From a bacterium (GTDB lineage: Bacteria; Chloroflexota; Anaerolineae; Caldilineales; Caldilineaceae), in the NCBI GenBank assembly GCA_016124945.1, contig WGMT01000082.1:1-64000 (forward strand): a stretch of 64,000 bases of DNA, in the 5' to 3' direction. A program made the translations under genes and the position numbers. Shown in pieces: positions 7,839 through 17,145 of this stretch (positions within the stretch are counted from its first letter, which is position 1; every line of letters starts with the position of its first letter). The notes under the pieces are model-generated. The model ran no database searches and was not told the origin of the DNA. It worked only from the letters and a program-made list of their open reading frames with translations.

Positions 7839-8996
7839 ATGTTAACAAAATCGACGCTGCGACTATTTACAATTCTGAGCGCTACACTATTGCTGATGTA
7901 CACAGCAACTCTAGATGCACCTGCGCAGGAAGATAATCTTACGATCCCTAGTCCTTCAACAGTCTACATTCCTTTGGTCACCGCACCCGATCCACCTCCA
8001 CCCCCTCTAAGTTCGTTGCAAGTCGCTTATATATCGTTCCCTATGCGGAGCGACGGTGATCCAGCACAGATTGTTACAATGCAAGCTGATGGGACCAACA
8101 TCACTCAGTTGACCAATATTCCAGGGGATAAATATTCCCTAGAGTGGTCACCAGACGGCCAATGGCTTTCTTTTGACGTTAATGATGGAAATTCTGAAAT
8201 TTATGTGGTTACGTACGATGGATTGAATCTGGCCAACTTGACCAATAACCCAGCCACCGACAGGTCTGCTGTCTGGTCGCCGAATGGATCAGAGATCGCG
8301 TTTGTAAGCGATCGAGATGGGAATCCCGAGATTTATGTAATGAATAACAATGGTGATGCGCAAACGAATCTAACCAACGATCCTGGCACGGATGACTGGC
8401 CTGTCTGGTCACCTGACGGGACACAGATAGCGTTTATCTCATCGCGCACAGGCACATTTGGTCTCTACATTATGCAGAGTGATGGTTCAAACCCGGTGCG
8501 CCTAGCTGATGCCCAAGGAGGAGGTACTTGGGCTTGGAGAGGTCCCTCTTGGTCGCCGGATGGTCGCTCAATTGCTTACATGCTGAACGGCAACATCCAT
8601 GTATTTAATGTAGACACTCAGGAATCATTAAAAGTAACCAGTTTCGACAGTTTTGGAAGTTACTCAATTGGTGGCATAAATTGGTCAGCAGATAGCACGG
8701 ACGTCGCCTTTTCACATAGCTACAATGTTATAGGTAACTCTACACCCAACGTTTATATAGTTTCAGCAGATGGCACGCAATCATCGGCTCGTGTAATGGG
8801 AGGTACCAGCCCGAAATTCTCTCCAGGCGGCGAATATATAGCCGCCAACGTTGTTTTCCGAGGGACTACCAGTCTGGCAATAGAGGTATACGTGACTAAT
8901 CTTCGCACACAAGAAACATCAGCGATGACCAATGGTTCCGCTAACGCTCGTCTTAACACTGGTGTTGTATGGCGTCCGCTATCAACCAGGAACTAG
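7839..8996 (+). CDS. Secreted TolB-like (PD40) beta-propeller protein
   Basis: This 385-residue protein has an N-terminal signal peptide (residues 1-30, ending near APAQ). A proline-rich linker carrying VYIPLVTAPD follows. Then come five or more PD40/WD40-like repeats of the type (S/T)PDGxxI(A/L)F(V/I)S...EIYVM, for example WSPDGQWLSF, WSPNGSEIAF and WSPDGTQIAF. Such propellers resemble the C-terminal domain of TolB and are protein-interaction or ligand platforms outside the cytoplasm. Base composition is AT-richer than the flanks, suggesting a separate origin. It stands alone with its own promoter. Confidence 0.85.
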   Translation: MLTKSTLRLFTILSATLLLMYTATLDAPAQEDNLTIPSPSTVYIPLVTAPDPPPPPLSSLQVAYISFPMRSDGDPAQIVTMQADGTNITQLTNIPGDKYSLEWSPDGQWLSFDVNDGNSEIYVVTYDGLNLANLTNNPATDRSAVWSPNGSEIAFVSDRDGNPEIYVMNNNGDAQTNLTNDPGTDDWPVWSPDGTQIAFISSRTGTFGLYIMQSDGSNPVRLADAQGGGTWAWRGPSWSPDGRSIAYMLNGNIHVFNVDTQESLKVTSFDSFGSYSIGGINWSADSTDVAFSHSYNVIGNSTPNVYIVSADGTQSSARVMGGTSPKFSPGGEYIAANVVFRGTTSLAIEVYVTNLRTQETSAMTNGSANARLNTGVVWRPLSTRN

Positions 8997-9094
8997 TAAA
9001 TTGGTGTCGTGCTTTCCAGGCTATATCGATTACATAAAGAGCCGTCTAGATGTTCTATCATCTTCTTCGATCGACGTTTCAAGGAGAGTTGAAC

Positions 9095-9313
9095 ATGAAA
9101 ATTCGCTATTTTGCCGACACAGACACCGTCTACATCGAGTTGCCCCAAAACCCAGTGGTTGAATCCAGAGATCTAAACGAGTACACAGTGATCGATCTGG
9201 ACGAAAACGAGAATCTGGTTGCCATCACCCTGGAACATGCACGCGAATGCGCCACCATTGCTGATTTCTCTTTTCAACAGGAATTCGTAGGGGCATATTC
9301 TGTTGATTCATGA
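9095..9313 (+). CDS. DUF2283 family protein
   Basis: This 72-residue protein has the DUF2283 pattern: IRYFADTDTVYIELPQNPVVESRDLNEYTVIDLDENENLVAITLEHA in overlapping pieces, a small beta-rich domain. Members are often encoded beside toxin-antitoxin genes such as DUF4258, but no partner is visible here. ATG 9095 was chosen because AAGGAG lies 9 bases upstream; an upstream in-frame start at 9050 would add unconserved residues. Confidence 0.8.
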   Translation: MKIRYFADTDTVYIELPQNPVVESRDLNEYTVIDLDENENLVAITLEHARECATIADFSFQQEFVGAYSVDS

Positions 9314-9398
9314 TCTTTACCAGGGCAGCCCGCGCAGAGTCAGCCGACACAACTTGATCGAAGTGCCCCTCAACCTTTAAGATATGCGCAACATGAAG

Positions 9399-9548
9399 TG
9401 ACTGGTGATTTGTGACTGGTGATTGGGGCTGATGGGAGAATGGTTTTGTTAGCCAAGATAATGGGATGATGAGATGATGCAACGAAACACCCATCATCTC
9501 ATCATCCCATTATCATCATCTTCCCCCAATCACCAATCCCCATTCCCG
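9399..9548. repeat. Nested palindromes, GATTGG and GATGATGAG types
   Basis: A perfect 22-bp inverted repeat (9457-9478 with 9493-9514, based on GGGATGATGAGATGAT) sits inside an outer imperfect pair. The outer arms are GACTGGTGATTGGGG (around 9412-9428) and CCCCAATCACCAATCCCC (around 9524-9541). It fills most of the gap between the DUF2283 gene and the radical SAM gene, so it will be transcribed in any leader of the latter. Confidence 0.9.
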
Positions 9549-9559
9549 GAGAACCAACC

Positions 9560-11626
<2,067 letters not shown>

Positions 11627-11663
11627 AAGTTGGTGAAGTCTCTTTGAGCTATACGGAGGAGAA

Positions 11664-11957
11664 ATGGTGACCTCAACAGCGGAACTACTGGAATCTGTGG
11701 CAGATGAACTGCACCTATCCCAAGACGCGCTAATCACCGAAGGGGTACGCTCGGTGCTGTCACAACGTCTTCAGATGCTCAATAGCAGAATTTTCGAGTT
11801 ACACGGAAAGTATGAAGTGAATTCTGTGGAAGAGATGCAAGCTCGGTACGAAGTAGGCACTCTCGAAGAAGAAGATTCATGGCGCGACTTACAAGATTTG
11901 GATCACCTGGAATATAAGCGCGACCGACTCGTACAGCTACTCGGTCGCGTTCAATGA
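11664..11957 (+). CDS. Putative antitoxin of a TumA/TumE-like pair
   Basis: This 97-residue protein is helical and highly charged. The N-terminal half (TAELLESVADELHLSQDALITEGVRSVL) resembles ribbon-helix-helix or AbrB-type antitoxin sequences, and the C-terminal half is acidic. ATG 11664 follows GGAGGAG. Its stop overlaps the next ATG (ATGA at 11954-11957), the classic antitoxin-toxin arrangement. Assignment rests mainly on the neighbour. Confidence 0.65.
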   Translation: MVTSTAELLESVADELHLSQDALITEGVRSVLSQRLQMLNSRIFELHGKYEVNSVEEMQARYEVGTLEEEDSWRDLQDLDHLEYKRDRLVQLLGRVQ

Positions 11958-12325
11958 AGTTCGTCGACGTCGGCAGACTTTGCATCATTGCTGAGGTCGA
12001 GTTTGCAGATATTGTTACCAGCGTAGATGTCACTGAACATGCTATGCGCATATTCCTTATGGATAGCAGTTTCATTGATGTATGGTTTTCGTTGAAGATG
12101 CTTGATCGCTACAGTTACCACTGGGAACGCCGTTCTCTGGACGGAACGATCTATTGGTATGACAATGCACCACATATCAAATGGCAGGATGTTACTACGT
12201 TCCCACACCATTTTCACAATGGACACGCAGCGAAAGTTGTTGCCAGCGATCTGAGTTTGGAGCCGGAGATAGCATTCCGTCCGTTCCTTTCGTTTGCGCA
12301 GATGAAATTACGGGGTAACGAGTGA
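11954..12325 (+). CDS. TumE-like (DUF6516) toxin
   Basis: This 123-residue protein has the DUF6516 pattern: an aromatic-rich strand series DVWFSLKMLDRYSYHWERR, then YWYDNAPHIKWQDVTTFPHHFHNG with the characteristic HHFHNG motif. Proteins of this family act as toxins paired with small antitoxins and are predicted RNases. It overlaps the upstream antitoxin by 4 bases. Its own stop overlaps the glycosyltransferase ATG (TGATG at 12323-12327). Confidence 0.75.
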   Translation: MKFVDVGRLCIIAEVEFADIVTSVDVTEHAMRIFLMDSSFIDVWFSLKMLDRYSYHWERRSLDGTIYWYDNAPHIKWQDVTTFPHHFHNGHAAKVVASDLSLEPEIAFRPFLSFAQMKLRGNE

Positions 12326-13101
12326 TGGTGACGCGTACTACAATCACCATCCTTGATGTACTGATCCACAACCTCACCTACGCGGAGACTTTTGCACGCA
12401 TCGAGAAGATGATCCACACCGGCGCGCCGCACCAGGTGGCGACGGTGAACCCCGAATTCCTCGTGGTAGCGCGCCAGGACCCGTCCTTTCGGGGCGTGTT
12501 GCAGGCGGCGGATCTGGTGCTGGCCGACGGCGTGGGGCTGCACTTGGGCGCATGGTTGCAGGGGAAACGCTTCGTCTCGCGCGTGGCGGGTAGTCAGTTG
12601 GTCTACCGGCTGTCCCCGTTGGCGGCGCAGAAGGGTTGGCGATTGTTCTTTCTGGGCGCGGGGCCGGGCGTGGCCGAGGAAGCAGCACAGCGCCTGCGCG
12701 ACCACTATCCGCACATCGACATCACCGTCAATGCGGCTGACCCTACCGAAGCAGGGACAGCCGCGGCGCTGGATCACATCCGCAGCACTCGCCCCGACAT
12801 CCTGCTCGTGGCCTATGGCGCACCCCAACAGGATCTCTGGATCGCCCACAACAAAGAAAAAGCCGCCGTGCCGGTGATGATCGGCATCGGCGGCACATTG
12901 GACGTCATCGCCGGGCGCACACCGCGCCCGCCCCAGTGGCTACACGATATTGGGTTGGAATGGCTCTACCGGCTGTGGAAACAGCCGTGGCGCTGGCGAC
13001 GTCAACTGCGTTTGCCCGTCTTCGTGGGGTTGGTGATTGCGGAAAGGTTGGGATTGAAGGTCAATGCCGTCAAGAAACCGCCGAATGAATTCGGCGTCTA
13101 G
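12325..13101 (+). CDS. WecG/TagA/CpsF family glycosyltransferase
   Basis: This 258-residue protein has the family hallmarks: VATVNPEFLVVARQDPSF, LQAADLVLADGVGLHLGA, then FFLGAGPGVAEEAAQRL and VAYGAPQQDLWIA. GT26 enzymes transfer N-acetylmannosamine or related sugars to a lipid-linked acceptor in the making of surface polymers, at the cytoplasmic face of the membrane. GTG 12322 is an alternative start, but ATG 12325 overlaps the toxin stop. The last eight codons (PPNEFGV region) and the stop lie in the left arm of the palindrome at 13078-13180. Confidence 0.88.
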   Translation: MVTRTTITILDVLIHNLTYAETFARIEKMIHTGAPHQVATVNPEFLVVARQDPSFRGVLQAADLVLADGVGLHLGAWLQGKRFVSRVAGSQLVYRLSPLAAQKGWRLFFLGAGPGVAEEAAQRLRDHYPHIDITVNAADPTEAGTAAALDHIRSTRPDILLVAYGAPQQDLWIAHNKEKAAVPVMIGIGGTLDVIAGRTPRPPQWLHDIGLEWLYRLWKQPWRWRRQLRLPVFVGLVIAERLGLKVNAVKKPPNEFGV

Positions 13102-13180
13102 GATGGGAAACACGATAAATCGTGTTCTCAGAACCGGCTTTAGCCTGTTTCCCGTAGCAGACGCCGAATTCATTCGGCGG
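13078..13180. repeat. Multi-branched palindromic element at a convergent junction
   Basis: Perfect 22-bp arms (13078-13099 and 13159-13180, based on CGCCGAATGAATTCGGCG, itself nearly self-complementary) enclose a second stem GGGAAAC/GTTTCCC and small hairpins ACACGAT/ATCGTGT, GTTCTCAGAAC and GGCTTTAGCC. The left arm encodes the end of the glycosyltransferase gene. It could act as a bidirectional terminator. Confidence 0.9.
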
Positions 13181-13224
13181 GTGTGTTTACCCAGAATCAT
13201 TTCTAAATAAACCCAACCTACGGT

Positions 13225-13632
13225 CTAGCCCCACGCATCTTCTGTTTCTAGAATCGCCTCTGCTTCGATTTCCACCAGATATTGGGGACCCACCAACTTC
13301 GCTTCCACCAACGTATTGGCTGGGCGAATTTCGCCGAAGAATTCGCCGTGGACCCGTGCCACCGGCTCCCAATTGGCAATACTGCTGACGTATACGCGGG
13401 TGCGCACTACGTCGCTCAACTCGCCGCCCAGGCTTTTGATGGCGCGCTCGATTTTTTGAATGGCATAACGCGCCTGCGCCGCCGGATCGTCGCCGCCGAC
13501 AAGATTGCCGTCGGCGTCGGTGGCTGTAGTGCCCGAGACGTGAATGGTCGATCCCATGCGTACGGCGCGGCTGTAGCCCGCCATGGCTTCCCAGGTGGTG
13601 CCAGTGTCAATGTTGCGCCGAGATAGGCTCAT
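13225..13632 (-). CDS. RidA family protein
   Basis: This 135-residue protein fits the RidA/YjgF/UK114 size and pattern: GYSRAVRMGSTIHVSGTTATDADGN near the N-terminus, AQARYAIQKIERAIKSLG, and VRTRVYVSSIANWEPVARVHGEFF. The Arg in RTRVYV matches the ligand-binding Arg of enamine/imine deaminases. Such proteins hydrolyse reactive 2-aminoacrylate in the cytoplasm. The start overlaps the upstream SDR stop by 4 bases, so the two are coupled. Confidence 0.88.
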   Translation of the reverse strand: MSLSRRNIDTGTTWEAMAGYSRAVRMGSTIHVSGTTATDADGNLVGGDDPAAQARYAIQKIERAIKSLGGELSDVVRTRVYVSSIANWEPVARVHGEFFGEIRPANTLVEAKLVGPQYLVEIEAEAILETEDAWG

Positions 13633-14402
13633 TCTTCCCAGGCTCCTTTGGCCATCAAACCACCATCTACACAGAGATATTCCCCGGTGACAAACGACGC
13701 CTTGTCGCTGGCGAGGAAGAGCACCGCCTCGGCCACCTCTTCGGGTCTACCTGACCGCCCGATTGGGTGTGTCCGCGCTGCATCGGCGCGCAATGCTTCA
13801 ATGGTGCCCGCCCCAATCGCCAGATCCGTTTCGATGGTGCCGGGGTTGACGGCGTTGACGCGCACCCCATGTTCGGCGTAGTCCAGCGCCAATTGACGGG
13901 TGAGATTGAGGATGCCCCCCTTGCTTGCCGCATAGGCGGGGACCTTCCTGGCCGATTGCAGGCCCTGTACGCTGGCAATGTTAACGATGGCGCCGCCTCG
14001 CCCCATCATGTGCGGGATGCCATACTTGACCATGAGGAAGCAACTTTTCAGATTGACATCGATAATACGATCCCACGTCTCTTCGGGCATTTCATGCGCG
14101 GGGACATAACTATCGGCCGGCTGAATACCTACATTGTTGACAATCACATCCAGTTTCCCCCATCGGGTGATGCAATCGTCCACCAGCGCGCGGCAGGCGT
14201 CCGCTTTGGACACGTCCGCTTGGTGAAAGACGATTTCACCCGCCAATCCACCGCTCTCCTGGGCCAATGCTTCACCGGCCCGTCCATCTAAATCTGCGCA
14301 AAGGACACTTGCGCCCTCCCGCGCAAATATACGCGAAATGGCAGCACCAATCCCCTTGGCGCCACCAGTGACAATTACGATCTTTTGATCGAAACTGGGC
14401 AT
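13629..14402 (-). CDS. SDR family oxidoreductase
   Basis: This 257-residue classical short-chain dehydrogenase has the TGGAKGIG cofactor loop (residues 12-19), NNVG near residue 90, a serine in the NIASVQGL segment and the YAASK catalytic motif (YxxxK). The Asp after the second strand (CADLDGRAG) points to NAD(H) preference. It uses an alcohol or keto substrate that cannot be deduced. It forms a two-gene operon with ridA. Confidence 0.88.
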   Translation of the reverse strand: MPSFDQKIVIVTGGAKGIGAAISRIFAREGASVLCADLDGRAGEALAQESGGLAGEIVFHQADVSKADACRALVDDCITRWGKLDVIVNNVGIQPADSYVPAHEMPEETWDRIIDVNLKSCFLMVKYGIPHMMGRGGAIVNIASVQGLQSARKVPAYAASKGGILNLTRQLALDYAEHGVRVNAVNPGTIETDLAIGAGTIEALRADAARTHPIGRSGRPEEVAEAVLFLASDKASFVTGEYLCVDGGLMAKGAWEE

Positions 14403-14518
14403 ACCGTCCCCTCCTGGGTTGTTGAAGATACGTTGTTGATGTGAGGTGTAGATCCAATCCTACCCGATCTAGCGCAGAGGGACAATTGACGATGGACGAT
14501 GGACGTCGTCCGTCGTCC

Positions 14519-14567
14519 TTCTACAACATTTGTAGAATTGACCTTCCTCCCTCCCCTCTGTTATATT
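14519..14567 (+). promoter_or_regulatory. Promoter with a perfect operator-like dyad
   Basis: A perfect 8+3+8 dyad TTCTACAACATTTGTAGAA (14519-14537) abuts a -35 box TTGACC (14538-14543). The -10 TATATT (14562-14567) follows at 18-base spacing, so transcription should begin near 14574. The dyad has the TACA/TGTA half-site character seen in operators of BlaI/MecI-type repressors, but no such regulator is encoded in the window. The element is placed to control the attenuator leader and the ABC exporter. Confidence 0.6.
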
Positions 14568-14600
14568 GACTTCGTCTGTTATCCAACCATTCACCACGGC

Positions 14601-14784
14601 AAAAGGAGACCGGTGCAAAGATGAACTTGATAATCCGTTTACGTGCAGGTTTTGTTCCTGCCGCATTCGTTGATAAACAATGCACCGGTGATCCCGCGAG
14701 GTGAGAAGGGACCGGGAGACGTCTCTCCTGGCTACTTCCCAGAAACGCAAAAGGTCACGGTGCATCTGCCCGTGACCTTTTTTA
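14601..14784 (+). promoter_or_regulatory. Putative transcription attenuator leader of the ABC exporter
   Basis: A Shine-Dalgarno AAGGAG (14603-14608) and a 27-codon ORF (14621-14704) lie inside a folded region. Stem P1 pairs ACCGGTGCA (14609-14617) with TGCACCGGT (14681-14689) and encloses GTTTA/TAAAC and GCAGG/CCTGC stems. A second hairpin uses CCGGGAGA/TCTCTCCTGG (14712-14731). An intrinsic terminator follows (AAAAGGTCACGG 14749-14760, CCGTGACCTTTTTT 14769-14782). TGCACCG of P1 can instead pair with CGGTGCA at 14758-14764, which overlaps the terminator arm, giving mutually exclusive states. What is seen is the base pairing; the regulation is inferred. Confidence 0.6.
14621..14704 (+). CDS. 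Candidate 27-residue leader peptide
   Basis: The ORF starts ATG AAC TTG ATA and reads MNLIIRLRAGFVPA... to a TGA at 14702-14704. AAGGAG lies 12 bases upstream of the ATG, a slightly long spacing. The coding region spans the apical part and 3' strand of stem P1, so a ribosome on it would decide whether P1 or an alternative pairing forms. This is the usual arrangement of a regulatory leader peptide before a drug exporter. No similarity to a known peptide is claimed. Confidence 0.45.
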   Translation: MNLIIRLRAGFVPAAFVDKQCTGDPAR

Positions 14785-14810
14785 TTGGGCTGCGCTGATC
14801 CTTCAGCGTC

Positions 14811-14846
14811 AAAGAGTCACGGGCTTTCCGTGGCTCTTTTGTTTTT
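14811..14846 (+). terminator. Second tandem intrinsic terminator
   Basis: AAAGAGTCACGG (14811-14822) pairs with CCGTGGCTCTTT (14828-14839), with one G-T wobble, and is followed by a T-rich run TTGTTTTTGG. It lies 27 bases downstream of the terminator at 14749-14784 and uses a related TCACGG core. Confidence 0.75.
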
Positions 14847-14859
14847 GGTCGGGACTACT

Positions 14860-14929
14860 GCAAATGCGACGCAGAGGCCAGGGCAACGCCCAGAATGCCG
14901 CAACAGTGCGGCCTGCGCGTCGCATTTGC
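14860..14929. repeat. Branched inverted repeat before the ABC exporter
   Basis: GCAAATGCGACGC (14860-14872) pairs with 14917-14929. AGGCC/GGCCT continues the stem, and two small hairpins (GGGCAACGCCC; GCCGCA/TGCGGC) lie inside. It sits in the 5' region of the ABC gene, whose start is 53 bases downstream. Together with the upstream features it accounts for the 580-base gap 14403-14982. Confidence 0.8.
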
Positions 14930-14982
14930 GGCAACCCGCTACGGTATACACACATGGCGCACCTATCCCCGAGAGGACGCAA

Positions 14983-17022
14983 ATGGACGACGGCAAACGG
15001 AAGACAGCCAACCCGCAATCTCCATCAAACATGAGTACAACTATGGACAATTACGACTTAAAAGAGACGCTCTCCGAAAACAAAATACGTGGCTTGTGGC
15101 GCATGATGACCGGCTACCATAAGATCTACCTGCTGGCTACGATTGCGGTAGGCATCGCCGCTGTGGCTCGCGCCGGTACGTCTTACTTAATCGGCTTTTT
15201 CGTGGACAGTGTGCTGCCTAGCCCGAATGTGCTTTCGCTGCTACCCTGGGTGGCGGCAAGCTTTATCGGCCTGGCGCTGATCCAGGGAAGTTTCACCTTC
15301 CTAGGTGGACGCATGGCTGCCCGCACTGCCGAAGGAATTACCCAGCGGTTGCGCAACTACATCTACGATCAATTGCAACGCCTGAGCTTCACCTACCACG
15401 ACCGCATGCAAACGGGTGAATTGCTTTCTCGCTCCACCTCGGATGTGGACACGCTACGCCGTCTCTTTGCCGATCAACTCATCGGCATCGGGCGCATCGG
15501 TCTGCTATTTATCATCAGCTTCCTGGCGCTGGTCTACCTCAACCTGGAACTGGCGCTCTATTCGGTAGTGATCATCCCGGTGGTGATTGGGATGTCGATC
15601 TTCTTCTTCCGCAAAATGGAAGTGGCCTACGAAGTCTACCAGAGCTAGGACGCCACTCTCTCCAACCGACTGCAGGAGAACCTGAGCGGTGTGCGTGTGG
15701 TAAAGGCTTTCGCCCGCCAGGAGTATGAAATTGACCGCTTTGAGGTGGAAAATCACAAGAAGCTCAAACAGGGCAACTATCTGATCTTCCTCAACGGCGT
15801 CTTCTGGCCGATAACGGACATTCTGTGTGGCATTCAGATGCTGGTGGGTTTCTACCTGGGTGCACGCATGGCCGTGGCCGGTACCATCAGCGTGGGCGAT
15901 TTCCTCGTCTACTCCGGGCTGGTAATCCAGTTGATCTGGCCTATCCGCAACCTGGGCCGCCTGGTGGCGCAAATGTCCACCGGTTTCGTCTCGTTGCAGC
16001 GTGTACAGCAGATCATTCGCCAGGAGCGCGAACCTCTGGACGATGGACGTCACGAGACCACAGATCGCTTGCAGGGTGAGGTGATCTTCGATCATGTCTA
16101 CTTTGCCTACGAGACGCCTGCGTCCCCTGCGGAACAGGCGCAGGCCATTGCCACCAACGGCAACACACCGCTACAGCAGAGCAATGGGCACGGCGTGAGC
16201 AGCGATTCAGGGCTGCACATCCTGGCTTCGCTGGATCGTGAGTACGTGCTCCAGGACATCAACCTGCGTGTCTCACCGGGCAGGGTGGTGGGTCTACTCG
16301 GTGCAACAGGATCGGGGAAGACTTCGCTGGTCAACCTGCTGCCACGCTTCTACGATTACACCGAAGGTCGCATTCTGGTGGACGGCGTGGACCTGCGCGA
16401 CTACAAGCGTTCGTATCTGCGCAGCCAGATCGGCATCGTGCAACAGGAGCCATTCCTCTTCTCGACGACGATCCGCAACAACATCACCTACGGCCTGGGC
16501 CGTGATGTGAGCGACGAAGAGGTGGAAGCCGCCGCCCGCGCCGCCGCCGTCCACGATGTGATTACGTCCTTCCCCAAAGGCTACGAGACGATGGTGGGCG
16601 AGCGGGGTGTCACCCTTTCCGGTGGACAGAAGCAGCGTGTCACCATTGCCCGCAGTCTGCTCAAGGACCCGAGCATCTTGATCCTCGACGACGCCACCTC
16701 TTCGGTGGACACCGAGACCGATGCCGAAATCCGTGGGGCGTTGCGCAATCTGATGAAAGATCGCACCACCTTCATCATTGCGCATCGTGTACAGAGCGTG
16801 ATGGAGGCCGACGTCATCGTGGTGATGGACAGGGGCAAGATCGTACAGATGGGCACCCACTACGAACTGCTCAACCAGCCGGGCATCTACCGCCGGGTCT
16901 ACGACCTGCAAGCCCGTATCGAAGCCGAGCTGGAACAGGAGATCGCCGACGCCGTACACAGGGCCGACGCCAAGTTGGAAACCAAACAAAACGGACAAGG
17001 CGGCGCTGCCGAGAAAGTTTGA
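14983..17022 (+). pseudogene. ABC exporter half-transporter with in-frame amber codon
   Basis: One continuous frame encodes a transmembrane domain plus nucleotide-binding domain (679 codons), broken by a single TAG at 15646-15648 (codon 222). Homology runs straight across it: YEVYQS-stop-DATLSNRLQENLSGVRVVKAF in the usual EXTL coupling region, so a CAG-to-TAG change is the simplest explanation. The NBD has GATGSGKTS, LSGGQKQRV and LILDDATSSVD. Asp replaces the catalytic Glu after Walker B, typical of the degenerate-site partner in heterodimeric exporters. Start 14983 has GAGAGG upstream; 15031 is an alternative. It pairs with the 17146 gene. Nonsense mutation, sequencing error or suppression are all possible. 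Confidence 0.85.
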
Positions 17023-17109
17023 AGAGAATGAATGAAGAATAAAGATTGGGTAGAGACGCAATCACCGCTTACCAATCATTATTCTTCATTCATAGCCTTC
17101 CAATTCTCT
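17021..17109. repeat. Inverted repeat between the two ABC genes
   Basis: AATGAATGAAGAATAA (about 17029-17044) and its near complement TTATTCTTCATTCAT (about 17078-17093), with AGATTGG/CCAATC inside, form a hairpin between the two exporter genes. GAGAAT/ATTCTC extends it. It could tune the ratio of the two subunits or be another copy of the dispersed palindrome class. Confidence 0.8.
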
Positions 17110-17145
17110 GACTTCTCCGCCTAAACATATTGGGAGAACCCTCTC

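Noticed and set aside
14601..14784. Known riboswitch class (cobalamin, SAM, TPP, T-box, manganese)
   Set aside because: I compared the conserved core motifs I know for these classes and none fit; a translated leader with alternative stems explains the region better.
14785..14982. Extension of the first ABC gene upstream to 14785
   Set aside because: The stretch contains the second terminator and a branched hairpin and codes for nothing conserved; GAGAGG before ATG 14983 fits better.
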